64,000 bases of DNA from CAZHOV01 sp964534315 (GCA_964534315.1 CAZHOV010000003.1:16296-80295), one strand, 5' to 3'. Positions 54,268 to 63,952 are shown, counted from the first letter of the stretch. Translations and numbers: made by a program. The notes: generated by a model not told the origin, from the sequence alone.

Positions 54268-55443
54268 ATGAAATATATCAAAAATCTATTCATCTTAATT
54301 ACCTTCTTACTAGCATGGGCTTGCCATGACAGCCCGGTCAATGAGTCACCTACAGGTGAAGTGCAGGCACACGACCACGATCACGACGAAACACATACTA
54401 CAAAAATGTTTGTCGAACTTACTAATGAGCAAATCAAGATGGCCGGCATAGAAATTGGACAGCCTGAAAAACGGCCTGTTTCTGCACACCTGGAGTGCTC
54501 GGGTATTGTAGAAGTGCCTCCACAAAGTCTGGCTTCGGTGCATTCTCCGATCGAAGGGTTCGCCACAACGGTCAATCACTATCCGGGAGAATTTATAAAA
54601 AAAGGAACTTTGATGACTTCCATCAAGAATCAGGAACTGATCCATAAGCAAAAGCAATTGTTGGAAGCCATTATCCAAATGAACTATCTTAAAGGCGAGC
54701 TGGACAGACAGAAGACATTGGCCCTGGAAAACGCCACCTCGCTTAAAGAAGTCTCCAAAATGAGTGCGGACTACCAGATGGCAAAAACGACCTATAATGG
54801 ATTAAAAACAGAATTAATCTATTTTGGAATAAATGTTAGTGAACTGGAAGAAAAAGGTGTTATTCAGGAAGCATTGCCCTTGTATGCGCCTATTTCCGGA
54901 TTTATTTCGGAGGTCAATATCAATCAGGGCAAGCGCATCCAACCGCAGGACCTGCTATTTGAAATTGTAGACAATGCCCATATACACTTGGAGCTTCAGA
55001 TCTTTGCTAAAGACCTGGGAAAAATCCAAAAAGGACAATTGATCGAAGCCTTGATCCCCGGTCAGGATCAACGATTCAAGGCTTCCGTCTATCTAGTGGG
55101 AAAAACCATTGACCTGGAAACCAAAACGGCCCTTGTTCATGCCCACTTTTCCAACGAACCGGTCAGTATCCATCCTGGCACCTTTATGCGGGCCCGGATC
55201 TTTTTGGATAAAAATGAGGTGTGGACGTTACCCGAAGAGGCCATCGTACGAGAAGGAGAGCAATCGTTTATTTTTGTTAAAAGCGGAGCAGGTTTTGAAA
55301 AAGTCCCCGTCCGGATAGGTCAGATGCAGGATGGTCATGTAGAACTTATGGATTGGGATCCAAACCTAAAAGAATCCGCAGCGGTGAAAGGGGCCTATTA
55401 CTTGAACGGTAGTGCAGGAGAAGAGCCGGAGCATACGCATTAA
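54268..55443 (+). CDS. Periplasmic adaptor (CusB/HlyD family) of the RND pump, lipoprotein
   Basis: 391 residues from ATG 54268 (MKYIKNLFILITFLLAWAC), with lipobox AWAC (Cys19). The mature N-terminus is metal-binding in appearance (AHDHDHDETHTT), and the C-terminus ends in EEPEHTH. In between is the adaptor fold: lipoyl half (SPIEGFATTVNHYPGEFI), alpha-hairpin (ELIHKQKQLLEAIIQMNYL), second lipoyl half (APISGFISEVNINQGKRI), and a beta-barrel/membrane-proximal domain (IEALIPGQDQRFKASVYLV). It links the pump to the outer-membrane channel part, which here is fused to the pump. It follows the pump gene by 83 bp. Confidence 0.9.
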   Translation: MKYIKNLFILITFLLAWACHDSPVNESPTGEVQAHDHDHDETHTTKMFVELTNEQIKMAGIEIGQPEKRPVSAHLECSGIVEVPPQSLASVHSPIEGFATTVNHYPGEFIKKGTLMTSIKNQELIHKQKQLLEAIIQMNYLKGELDRQKTLALENATSLKEVSKMSADYQMAKTTYNGLKTELIYFGINVSELEEKGVIQEALPLYAPISGFISEVNINQGKRIQPQDLLFEIVDNAHIHLELQIFAKDLGKIQKGQLIEALIPGQDQRFKASVYLVGKTIDLETKTALVHAHFSNEPVSIHPGTFMRARIFLDKNEVWTLPEEAIVREGEQSFIFVKSGAGFEKVPVRIGQMQDGHVELMDWDPNLKESAAVKGAYYLNGSAGEEPEHTH

Positions 55444-55448
55444 GAGAG

Positions 55449-55488
55449 CTCGCAAAGCCGCCAAGGAAACTCTTTGCGGCTTTGCGAG
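55449..55488. terminator. Bidirectional hairpin terminator
   Basis: CTCGCAAAGCCGC (55449-55461) pairs perfectly with GCGGCTTTGCGAG (55476-55488), 14-nt loop. It ends 5 bp before the stop codon of the convergent cyclase gene. There is no long T-run, so termination may rely on the hairpin alone. Confidence 0.6.
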
Positions 55489-55493
55489 ATATG

Positions 55494-57086
55494 CTAACTC
55501 ACATAATACATGTCAATCTCTCCGACATTCTTCGCCGGAATCTTGCCGCGATAGTCAAACTCGAACTCATCGCCGATCAGTTGTTGAGTAACGCCGGAGA
55601 TGTTGACTTTGCCGGGAGTACCTTTTGATTCAACTCTTGAAGCAACGTTAACGGTATCGCCCCAGATATCATAAGCAAATTTCTTGCGACCAACAACTCC
55701 GGCAATGATCGGCCCGGAATGAATGCCAATACGGGCCTCAAAATAAGGAGCATTGATGGTAGAAAGCTCCACCTTGCGATTGGAAAGAAAGGATTGCATC
55801 TCCAAAGCGGCTTGTATCATTCGGCGCGGATGATCAGGATCGGGATCGGGTACACCTCCGGCACACATGTACGCATCACCGATCGTTTTTATCTTTTCTA
55901 GCCGGTACTTATCAATAATACGGTCGAACTCAGAAAAGCAATAATCGAGTTCCTTAACTAATTGTTCGGGAGAAAAAGAGTCGATCTTGCGACTGAAATC
56001 CTTAAAATCAGCAAACAGTACGGTGACGGTCGTATATTCGCGGGCTTCCGCAACGCCTTTATTCTTCAACTCTTCGGCAATGGCTGACGGAAGAATATTG
56101 AGCAATAGATCTTCTGATCGTTTCTTCTCTTCCTGAATAATGATATTCTTTTCCTCAAGGATCTTGTTATAATGTTTAATACTAATATATCTCGATAATA
56201 ATCCTAACCCAATGATTAATACAATGAGGGCAAGCGCCAGGAAGAAATTACGTTGACTTCGTTGCAGGCTTAATTGGGCATTTTTCTCTTGGATTTGCAG
56301 TTCTTTTTGGGCAATGTCTATAGAATCGAAGCGCGATTGAAACTCCATAGAGTTGAGCAAGATTCGCTGGTTAGCCAGTTTCAATTCGGCCTGGAGTTGG
56401 ATCTTCGATAGGGTATCAATCTGTTCCTCCTGCTTGGACAGTATTGCGCCCAGATTTTCGTTTTCATTAACGAGCTTATCAATTTTCTCCTTTAGCTTTA
56501 GCTTTTCTTTTTCGGAGTTCTCAAGGGAAGGAATGACTTGCGGATTATCGAGTTCCATAATCGGATCAATCGTTAAATCATTTTCGGGAGAGACGTTTTC
56601 TGCAATTCGGTCTACACTTTGCAGCCCGAGCTCTGAGATCTCTTCATCGATTTTTCGTTCTTTCCGACGCTTCCCGCGCATTTGAGCTAGTTGCTTGAGC
56701 AGTTTTAAGTTGGAAAGACGGAGTTCTTGGTATTTGCTATTTTCTACCAAATCGAGGCTTTCTTCCAACAGTTTTTCGGCATCCTTTATATCCCGCTTAC
56801 TTGCATCGGGATTATCGACGGTCGCCCTGGCTTGAAGGTGAAGTGCAAGCGCCATCAATCTATCGGATTTCTTCTTTTGGGCCTCTTCATAAGCCATAGC
56901 GGCAACGGTCGCTGCATCTTCAAAAGCGCCTTCATTGAGATAAGTGGTGGCCTGGGTAATCGCCTCCCGAATATAGAAATTACCTTCAAGCTTATTGAGC
57001 TTTTCTTTAACAACCTGGATATCCTGAGCATAAATACTCCCCAGAAAACCTAAAAAAAACAGGGTAATGGCTAAACGTTTTCTCAT
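55494..57086 (-). CDS. Transmembrane class III adenylate cyclase with helical sensor region
   Basis: 530 residues. A signal sequence (MRKRLAITLFFLGFLGSIYAQ) is followed by TPR-like repeats (to ~150), a coiled coil (~200-275), one membrane helix (~278-298, FFLALALIVLIIGLGLL) and the cytoplasmic class III cyclase domain (~350-528). Metal-binding Asp: LFADFKDFS; Lys and Asp in EKIKTIGDAYM; Asp/Asn/Arg in YDIWGDTVNVASRVES. The Lys of KIKTIG and the Asp of YDIWG are the residues that select ATP, so it should make cAMP. The periplasmic half could sense a signal and the cytoplasmic half answer it. It lies 6 bp downstream of the M48 gene, so the two are surely cotranscribed. Confidence 0.9.
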   Translation of the reverse strand: MRKRLAITLFFLGFLGSIYAQDIQVVKEKLNKLEGNFYIREAITQATTYLNEGAFEDAATVAAMAYEEAQKKKSDRLMALALHLQARATVDNPDASKRDIKDAEKLLEESLDLVENSKYQELRLSNLKLLKQLAQMRGKRRKERKIDEEISELGLQSVDRIAENVSPENDLTIDPIMELDNPQVIPSLENSEKEKLKLKEKIDKLVNENENLGAILSKQEEQIDTLSKIQLQAELKLANQRILLNSMEFQSRFDSIDIAQKELQIQEKNAQLSLQRSQRNFFLALALIVLIIGLGLLSRYISIKHYNKILEEKNIIIQEEKKRSEDLLLNILPSAIAEELKNKGVAEAREYTTVTVLFADFKDFSRKIDSFSPEQLVKELDYCFSEFDRIIDKYRLEKIKTIGDAYMCAGGVPDPDPDHPRRMIQAALEMQSFLSNRKVELSTINAPYFEARIGIHSGPIIAGVVGRKKFAYDIWGDTVNVASRVESKGTPGKVNISGVTQQLIGDEFEFDYRGKIPAKNVGEIDMYYVS

Positions 57087-57092
57087 AGGATG

Positions 57093-58763
57093 TTACCTTT
57101 TTACCCGGTATACGACCCATTGAACAACTTTTCCTTGTTCGCTAATTTTGAATAAAAGTTGAAATACCGGATAATGAATAAATTTCCCTTCTGTAGTATG
57201 TATAGTAGTAAATTCTTTTCCATATACCTTGCTCACCTGGTCCTCAGAGGCCCCCAGTTCAACTCCTTTTGCCGTAGCTCCTTCATAATCAGACAAAGTC
57301 TGTTGAAAAAAGAAGTATTCTTCCCCTCTGTCTATCCAATCGATCAATAAGGATGATTGGTCATAATCTTTTAACAAGATATAGTTTTTACGGTCAAAAG
57401 TTATCTTCAAATCTTCATTTAGTTCTCTAAAGATAACCTGATTTTCTACTTTCTCGAGCTGAACGTTATCAATTTGTTCAAACTTTTCTTTTACTAGTGT
57501 GGAGACGCCACTTAATTCAAGAGGTTCGCCTTTCAGCAAGGTACTATTGGCTTCTGCCAGTTCGTTTCCTTTAGCTTCAGCAAAAAAAGCTTTAGCAACT
57601 TTTTTATCCCCCTGTTTAGCTGCAATGATCCCCATTAAGACTTTTGCCTTTTGAACCGTACCCGGATCTTGTTGCTCTTCGGCAAACTCTATAGCAGTTT
57701 CGGCTGCATATCGAGCGTCTCTCCATTTCTCTTTTAAGGCATAAACGCAACCCAAATTGATCCAGGCAGGAAGGTAATGCTCATCCAGCGTTGTTGCCGC
57801 TTCCAGTTCGCCAATCGCCTCATCCAATAACCGGGCCCTCACCATTAAACGATCCGCCTTATTGGAGCGTGTTCCCTCAGATAATCGGGAATTGGCATCC
57901 AACTCTATAGGATAAATAAACTCCAATTCCTTATTGGTAAAAAGCGTAATAGCTTCAAGGGCATATAATACGCCAATATTGTTATGAATCTCACGGCTTT
58001 GGTATTCCTGAAGAATATACCTGAAATTTTTTCTGGCGCGTTCATGTGCCCCCACCAATACCTGGAAGTTTGCTAGTTGAAATACTTGCCAATACTCATA
58101 GATCTTGGCCAGCGTTTGCCGGGCTATGGCTTTGCGTTCTTCAAGGGTAGGATAACCCTTTAAATCCGATTTTAAATTATAATCTGCATAGATCTTGTCC
58201 AGCAATTCCGGCATAATGCCCTGAGGATTGTAACCGGCAGAGAAGGCCAGAAAACCTCCGGCAAAATCAGCTTCCGTTTCAAGGGCTATTTTTCGATCCA
58301 GTTGCTTTAATTTATCGGCAGTTGGCAGGTTATCGAATTCCTCAGCAAAGTTACGCGCCCAATCGTGTTTTTCGTAAAAATGACTCAACTCATGAGCAAT
58401 CAATGTGGAGAGTGCATCATCTGCTTTTTCGCCAAAACCGAGGCAAATATCAACCGCCTTTTCTTCCAATCCAATTTCTCCGGTCGAAGGAATAGCCCAG
58501 GCCACCATTTCCTCTCCGTTGGTGATGACCAATTCGGGCTTGAGGGCACTTTTTACTCCCCGAGCTTCTACCAGACGGTCAAATACTTTTTTGCACCGCT
58601 GGTACTTTTCTGAAGGATTCATGAACGAATACTTCTCAGAATACGGCTTTCCATCTTCCGTCAACCCAAAGGCAAAAATGCCGTCGTCGTGTTGACCATA
58701 AGACAGAACCATCCCGAAAAGCCCAAGTATGACTAATAATAATCTTGAAAAATAAGCACTCAT
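57093..58763 (-). CDS. Exported M48-family metalloprotease with TPR repeats (copy 1)
   Basis: 556 residues, signal peptide MSAYFSRLLLVILGLFGMVLSYGQ. The M48 zinc site is His124-Glu125-x-x-His128 (TLIAHELSHFYEKHDW), and the third ligand is expected in ALETEADFAGGFLAFSAGY. Residues ~230-440 hold TPR-like repeats (YLPAWINLGCVYALKEKW). The C-terminal ~100 residues are a separate domain (KGVELGASEDQVSKVYGKEF) shared with the paralogue at 59652-61382. It should be a periplasmic or surface protease. It is the first gene of a two-gene unit with the adenylate cyclase, only 6 bp apart, which suggests proteolysis and cAMP signalling are coupled. Confidence 0.87.
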   Translation of the reverse strand: MSAYFSRLLLVILGLFGMVLSYGQHDDGIFAFGLTEDGKPYSEKYSFMNPSEKYQRCKKVFDRLVEARGVKSALKPELVITNGEEMVAWAIPSTGEIGLEEKAVDICLGFGEKADDALSTLIAHELSHFYEKHDWARNFAEEFDNLPTADKLKQLDRKIALETEADFAGGFLAFSAGYNPQGIMPELLDKIYADYNLKSDLKGYPTLEERKAIARQTLAKIYEYWQVFQLANFQVLVGAHERARKNFRYILQEYQSREIHNNIGVLYALEAITLFTNKELEFIYPIELDANSRLSEGTRSNKADRLMVRARLLDEAIGELEAATTLDEHYLPAWINLGCVYALKEKWRDARYAAETAIEFAEEQQDPGTVQKAKVLMGIIAAKQGDKKVAKAFFAEAKGNELAEANSTLLKGEPLELSGVSTLVKEKFEQIDNVQLEKVENQVIFRELNEDLKITFDRKNYILLKDYDQSSLLIDWIDRGEEYFFFQQTLSDYEGATAKGVELGASEDQVSKVYGKEFTTIHTTEGKFIHYPVFQLLFKISEQGKVVQWVVYRVKR

Positions 58764-58841
58764 AAAGTTATTTTTTATCTTGAACGCTCAATATGTTGTT
58801 GGTTACAAAAACCTATCCAATTCTAATTTGACATCCAATTC

Positions 58842-59612
58842 ATGATGAAATACATTCTTCTAATTCTTACTGCCGGCTTTACAACTCTTTCATTTGCCCA
58901 GGATCTAAAAGATTACCAGGCGGGTCACTTTGTTGATGAAGTAGGGGACACTCTTAAGTATCGCATTTTATTCCCTAAAAATTACTCTAAAGATAGTATT
59001 TATCCGCTGGTTTTATTTCTGCATGGCGCCGGAGAGCGCGGCAACGATAACGAGGCTCAGCTCGTACACGGAGCCGATCTTTTCCTAAAACCTGAAAACA
59101 GAAAAAAATACCCGGCTATTGTGGTATTCCCTCAATGTAAATCGTTCCATTATTGGGCGCATATCGAGCAGTTAAACCCGCTTAAGCCGGAGTTCAAATT
59201 TCCCTTTTATGAAATTTCCACTAAACCGATGCGTCAGGTGATGGGGATGATGGAGAAGTTAGTAAGAGAAGAACGTGTAGATCAAGACCGCCTTTACCTG
59301 ATGGGGCTTTCCATGGGCGGCTTCGGAACCTTTGAATTATTAGCCCGCTGGCCCGGACGCTTTGCTACGGCAGTACCCATTTGTGGTGGCGGCAACGCAG
59401 CGCTAATCCCGATGTACGGCAATGACACCCGCATCTGGATATTTCATGGAGCAAAGGATACGGTAGTCCCCGTCATTAACTCTCGCAAAATGTACGCCCG
59501 CCTCAAAGCCTTCGGCGCCGATGTGCAGTATACCGAATACCCCGATGCCCAACACGATAGCTGGACGCCCGCATTTAATGAACCTGGATTGTTAGATTGG
59601 CTTTTTCAGTAA
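58842..59612 (+). CDS. Exported alpha/beta-hydrolase (esterase/prolyl-oligopeptidase-like)
   Basis: 256 residues, signal peptide MMKYILLILTAGFTTLSFAQ (a start at the second Met is also possible). Fold motifs: oxyanion region VLFLHGAGERGNDN, nucleophile elbow LMGLSMGGFG, acid in IFHGAKDTVVP, and catalytic His in YPDAQHDSW. This set matches the esterase-like hydrolases sometimes annotated as phospholipase/carboxylesterase or prolyl oligopeptidase family. It probably cleaves an ester of a polysaccharide or a small substrate in the periplasm. It lies between two M48 paralogues and divergent from the first; the link between them is unclear. Confidence 0.85.
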   Translation: MMKYILLILTAGFTTLSFAQDLKDYQAGHFVDEVGDTLKYRILFPKNYSKDSIYPLVLFLHGAGERGNDNEAQLVHGADLFLKPENRKKYPAIVVFPQCKSFHYWAHIEQLNPLKPEFKFPFYEISTKPMRQVMGMMEKLVREERVDQDRLYLMGLSMGGFGTFELLARWPGRFATAVPICGGGNAALIPMYGNDTRIWIFHGAKDTVVPVINSRKMYARLKAFGADVQYTEYPDAQHDSWTPAFNEPGLLDWLFQ

Positions 59613-59651
59613 CCCTTATTATACAAAGCCGTCTCATTGGTTTGAGCTACT

Positions 59652-61382
59652 TTACTCGGCCGTTCGCTTATTGTGATCATAGGCGCCCCAGCCAACCAGC
59701 TTATCTTCCGCATCCAGTTGCAGGATGACCTTAGGGCAATGGTACACCAAGTATCTGCCGTTGACCAATTCCATTTTACGTACACGTGGTTTTTCCAGTT
59801 TTTCTTTAATTTTTTCAAAAGGAAGGCCTATTTCAAGCCCGTATTTTGATTCACCTTTAAAGTCTTTACCCGCCCAATAGATACTGGCTAGTATAGGCAT
59901 TACGGGGTTACCTCTCTTATCCAGTAAAATATTACCGAGAACCTTTGTCTTTTCCTCCTGGGTCCAATAGAGCGACAACTCAGTCCGGTATCGATCTCTT
60001 CGGGCATCATAGACTTCCTTGATCTGATTGGAGTTTTTCAATTGCTTTTTAGACAGAGAGACTCCTGCGATCTGCTCTACAGGCAGATTACAATCACGTG
60101 GAAAAGTAGTCGGCTTGGGGAAATCGCCTGCCATAACGGCTGCATTGATACTAGCCAATCTGCCTGCTTTCGTTTTGCTAGCTTCTTTAAAAAATTTCTG
60201 CGCTCGCTTCTTGTCACTATGTTGAAAAAAGTCTAGTAGCCCCAGCAAAATGTAAGCATCACCCACTGTTTTCTCATACCGGGCGTTCCTCTTGGCTTTT
60301 CGGATAGCAAAATCCGCATTATCCCGGGCAATTTCAAACCGATCGGTCAATTGGTCTGATGTAAGTTCCTTTTTCATAGAAATGGCCAGCAATAAATGGG
60401 CAACACCTTCATTTAGTAAAGCTACCGGATAGCGACTATCAGACATGGAAGCTTTTTGGAAATATTGAATAGCTTCTCGAAGTAATCGCTCCCGCTTTTG
60501 CTTCTTTTCTTTCTTGGAAAGGGTCCCCCGCGTTCCCAGGTTTGGCTCGCTATCCAGTTGTAAAGGGAACACAAAAGGGGGCAATTCTGCTTTTTTATCC
60601 TTAGTGTGGTAAGTAAAATAGTCCAGCGCAGAAAGCGTCGCTAATACTCCCAAATTATTGAGGACCTCTCGACTTTCATAATTTTGTTTCAGCAAAAACT
60701 GATAGTAACCGTAAGCATCTTCATATTCTGTAAGCGCAGTTAAATAGTTACCCATTTCAAACGCATTGATCATGACTTCTAGTTTTTCTTCTGCCTCATA
60801 AGCCAGCTTCTTTCGTTCATCCTTAACCACATAGTTTTTGAGGGTATCACCGAGTTCGTACTCCCTATACATCCGGTCAATGAGTTTGGGCATCACCCCC
60901 CGAATATCATAGCCAGCAGAATAGGCCAGAAAGCCTCCCAGGTAATCCGCTTCCACCTCATTTGCTTTCACATTGGCCCGTTGATTCATGGCGCGCTCAA
61001 TGCCTGTTCTTCGAAATTCAGCCGCAAAGCTGGATTCCCACGAATGTTTTTCTTGGTAATGGATCACCTCGTGAGACAGAAGCGCGGCAATTGCATCCTT
61101 TCTTCGATCACCAAAAGACTTACAAACATTAAAGGCGTCCCGGTCCATCCCAATTTCATTGACGCGGTAATCAGCCCAGGCCCCCATCGTCTTTTTTTCA
61201 CTAAATTTAAAAATCGGAATATTTAATACCCCTTTGGCTTCCAATATATTATTCAGAATCTCCTGACATTCTTGTATATCGGGATCATTATTTCCTACAT
61301 TAAGAGAATATTTAAAACTGGAAAAACCGATAAAAATACCGAATACCAGCAACAGACCTAATAAACTCAGTGATTTTTGCAT
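59652..61382 (-). CDS. Exported M48-family metalloprotease with TPR repeats (copy 2)
   Basis: 576 residues, signal sequence MQKSLSLLGLLLVFGIFIGFSS. Zinc site His104-Glu105-x-x-His108 (LLSHEVIHYQEKHSW) with the third ligand in ANEVEADYLGGFLAYSAGY. TPR-like middle part, then a C-terminal domain starting YGLEIGLPFEKIKEKLE. The architecture matches copy 1 (57093-58763) throughout, although the sequences have diverged a good deal, which points to an old duplication separated by the esterase gene. It is divergent from the caspase gene 59 bp away, so both may share a control region. Confidence 0.86.
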   Translation of the reverse strand: MQKSLSLLGLLLVFGIFIGFSSFKYSLNVGNNDPDIQECQEILNNILEAKGVLNIPIFKFSEKKTMGAWADYRVNEIGMDRDAFNVCKSFGDRRKDAIAALLSHEVIHYQEKHSWESSFAAEFRRTGIERAMNQRANVKANEVEADYLGGFLAYSAGYDIRGVMPKLIDRMYREYELGDTLKNYVVKDERKKLAYEAEEKLEVMINAFEMGNYLTALTEYEDAYGYYQFLLKQNYESREVLNNLGVLATLSALDYFTYHTKDKKAELPPFVFPLQLDSEPNLGTRGTLSKKEKKQKRERLLREAIQYFQKASMSDSRYPVALLNEGVAHLLLAISMKKELTSDQLTDRFEIARDNADFAIRKAKRNARYEKTVGDAYILLGLLDFFQHSDKKRAQKFFKEASKTKAGRLASINAAVMAGDFPKPTTFPRDCNLPVEQIAGVSLSKKQLKNSNQIKEVYDARRDRYRTELSLYWTQEEKTKVLGNILLDKRGNPVMPILASIYWAGKDFKGESKYGLEIGLPFEKIKEKLEKPRVRKMELVNGRYLVYHCPKVILQLDAEDKLVGWGAYDHNKRTAE

Positions 61383-61441
61383 AATTTTAGGTAACCTTTA
61401 GGTGATTGAATAAATGAAAATACGATAAATTTTTATTCTCT

Positions 61442-63838
61442 ATGAAAAACATACTTTTCATCTTCCTTCTATTTGCTTTCATCGCTAATGGTTACTCACA
61501 AGACGATCCCGTGACACGTGCATTGGTGGTTGGCGTGAAGACGTACAAAGATGAATTTATTCCTCCATTGCAATATTCAGACAAAGACGCCGAAGCCTTT
61601 CGAGAGTTTTTAATGTCTCGAGCGGGGGGCAAAGTACCGGAAGAAAATATCCGGTTTCTGGTCAATGAGGATGCAAGTGTTGCCCAGATATACAGGGGGC
61701 TGGATTGGTTGATCCAGGAAAGTAAAGAAGGAGACCGGGCTATTGTCTATTTTGCCGGACACGGGGATACCGAAAATGTGACAATCATGCAGCGTGGGCA
61801 TTTGCTGGGGTATGATTCTCCCAGCGAAAGTTATTATATCGGTACAGTTAGAGTAACGGATATTGAAGACCGAATCAAAACGCTCTCGGCGCGCAACCAA
61901 ACCGAGGTCATTGTCATTCTCGATGCTTGCAAATCGGGTAAGCTTGCCGGAGGAGCACCAGGCGTGCAAGCAACTGCTCGAAGTCTTTCCCAAAAATTTG
62001 GTTCTGAAATAAAGCTCATGTCCTGCCAACCCGATGAAAAATCACTCGAAGATAAACGCTGGGGTGGAGGCCGAGGGGTGTTTTCCTATTACCTTATCGA
62101 AGGCCTTTATGGCATGGCCAACCAGGATGGCGACTTTCAGATCAATGTCTTTGAAATTGATAATTACCTGCGGCAGCATATCCCGAAAGAGACAGGCTTT
62201 AACCAAATGCCTCTTGTCGTTCAGGATGACCCCAGGTTTCGCCTCTCGTTTGTTGATGAAGACCTATTGGAAAAACGTAAGCAAGGTATGGAGGCTCCTT
62301 CGGATACCACTGGCGTAAACTTAGCCAGCAGGGGAAGCAGTATGCCAGTATTGGCAGAATTAGATACCAACATCCGGCGTATGTATAAGCAGTTTGAAAA
62401 AGCCATCGCTGACAAACATCTGCTGAAAGGCGAAGGTCCGCAGGGCAAATGTGCAGAAGATCTTCTTGAACGGCTTCCAAATAATGACAAAGCCAAAGGA
62501 GTAAGAAGATACATGAAACGGACCCTGGTTGCCGCTTTGCAAGACGATGCTCAAAAGGTCCTCAATCTCTACCTCAAAGCTGACAGCAAGGAGTTGCTCG
62601 ACCGCTGGAATTTTACCAATAAATACGATAAGTATCCGGGGTATTTTAAGAAAGCAAAAGAACTGCTCGGTAAAGACCACTACCGTTATGAATACCTGGA
62701 ATCCATTGAGCTATACTTTAATGCTTTGTTATTGCGCCTGGAAGGAGAAAAGCAATATGGCAACGACTCCCTGTTCAACCTGGCTTTAGATCAAATCAAC
62801 ATGGCTATTGAAAAAGATGATAAGGGAGCTTATCTGCACAATGAAAAGGGCTGGATCCTTTACAACCTCAAGCGCTATGAAGAAAGTGAACAGGCGCTGA
62901 AAAAAGCTACGGAGATTGCACCGACATGGGTGATGCCGTATAATAATCTGTGTATTTTATATGCCAACACGAAAAAATTTGAAGATAGTGAGCGGATGGG
63001 TAAAAAAGTTATCGAACTAGATTCGTCATTTGTCAATGGATATGCAAATCTGGGATACAATTACTTCATGTGGTTTAAGGATGATTTGGCAGAAAAAGCT
63101 TTTTTTGACGCCCTAACCCTTGATCCGGAAAATACAGACGCACTTACCAATCTTGGTTGGTTATATCTGGAACAAGGGGATTTAATAAAAGCTAAGAAGT
63201 ATTCAGAACTAGCCATTAAAAGTAAAGAGGGTAATGTTGAGGCATTAAATAATCTGGGAAGAATCTATTCAAAGGAAAAAAATGAATCTGAAGCAAAAAA
63301 ATACTTCACTTTGACGATTGAACGAAATCCTGAGCATTCAGATGCATTAAATAATTTGGGTTTCTTATACAAAAAACAAGGGGATTTAGAAAAAGGAAAA
63401 GTGTATTTGAAAAAAGCGGTAAAAACAGATTCTAAGAATACCAGTGCTCTAAATAATCTTGGACATTTATTTTTATTGCAGGAAGATTATGATCAAGCAG
63501 AGGTGTATTTAAAGAAAGCTATCCAAATCAATCCTAAAAAATGGCTTGCCCATTATAACTTAGGAGACCTTTATTTGGAGATTAAAAACTATGCAAAGGC
63601 AGAAGAGCAATATTTGGCTGTTCTCGAGTACAATCCATCCTACCAGTTTGCCTTTATAAGTTTAGCTTTAGTTAAAGCCATCAATAAAGAAGAAGTAGTA
63701 GCCTTAAATTACTTGAAACAAGCTTTGGAGAAAGGATATTCTAATAGAGAATGGTTAATGGAGGAAACAGCATTCAAAAAATTACGAAAGCAAAAAGCAT
63801 TTAAGGAATTGATGCAGGAGTATTTTCCAGAACAGTAA
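61442..63838 (+). CDS. Exported caspase (peptidase C14) with TPR repeats
   Basis: 798 residues, signal peptide MKNILFIFLLFAFIANGYSQ. The caspase domain (~24-265) has the catalytic dyad His107 (IVYFAGHGD) and Cys163 (VILDACKSG), with the usual start RALVVGVKTYKDEFIPPL. From ~440 to ~780 there are about ten tetratricopeptide repeats (YNNLCILYANTKKFEDSERM; YYNLGDLYLEIKNYAKAEEQY). A signal peptide on a C14 protease implies action in the periplasm or outside. It is divergent from an M48 protease gene. Substrate and trigger are unknown. The TPR part is a likely sensor or docking surface, as in other bacterial caspase-TPR proteins. Confidence 0.9.
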   Translation: MKNILFIFLLFAFIANGYSQDDPVTRALVVGVKTYKDEFIPPLQYSDKDAEAFREFLMSRAGGKVPEENIRFLVNEDASVAQIYRGLDWLIQESKEGDRAIVYFAGHGDTENVTIMQRGHLLGYDSPSESYYIGTVRVTDIEDRIKTLSARNQTEVIVILDACKSGKLAGGAPGVQATARSLSQKFGSEIKLMSCQPDEKSLEDKRWGGGRGVFSYYLIEGLYGMANQDGDFQINVFEIDNYLRQHIPKETGFNQMPLVVQDDPRFRLSFVDEDLLEKRKQGMEAPSDTTGVNLASRGSSMPVLAELDTNIRRMYKQFEKAIADKHLLKGEGPQGKCAEDLLERLPNNDKAKGVRRYMKRTLVAALQDDAQKVLNLYLKADSKELLDRWNFTNKYDKYPGYFKKAKELLGKDHYRYEYLESIELYFNALLLRLEGEKQYGNDSLFNLALDQINMAIEKDDKGAYLHNEKGWILYNLKRYEESEQALKKATEIAPTWVMPYNNLCILYANTKKFEDSERMGKKVIELDSSFVNGYANLGYNYFMWFKDDLAEKAFFDALTLDPENTDALTNLGWLYLEQGDLIKAKKYSELAIKSKEGNVEALNNLGRIYSKEKNESEAKKYFTLTIERNPEHSDALNNLGFLYKKQGDLEKGKVYLKKAVKTDSKNTSALNNLGHLFLLQEDYDQAEVYLKKAIQINPKKWLAHYNLGDLYLEIKNYAKAEEQYLAVLEYNPSYQFAFISLALVKAINKEEVVALNYLKQALEKGYSNREWLMEETAFKKLRKQKAFKELMQEYFPEQ

Positions 63839-63952
63839 ATTCTGTTCATGAACCAGAATAAACCAAACATGAGTCATGCGAATCATGAGCTAAACATTTA
63901 TAGGGGCCTAACAGAAAGCCGCTTTTGTGGCGAAAGATCATAGCCTGAGGCC

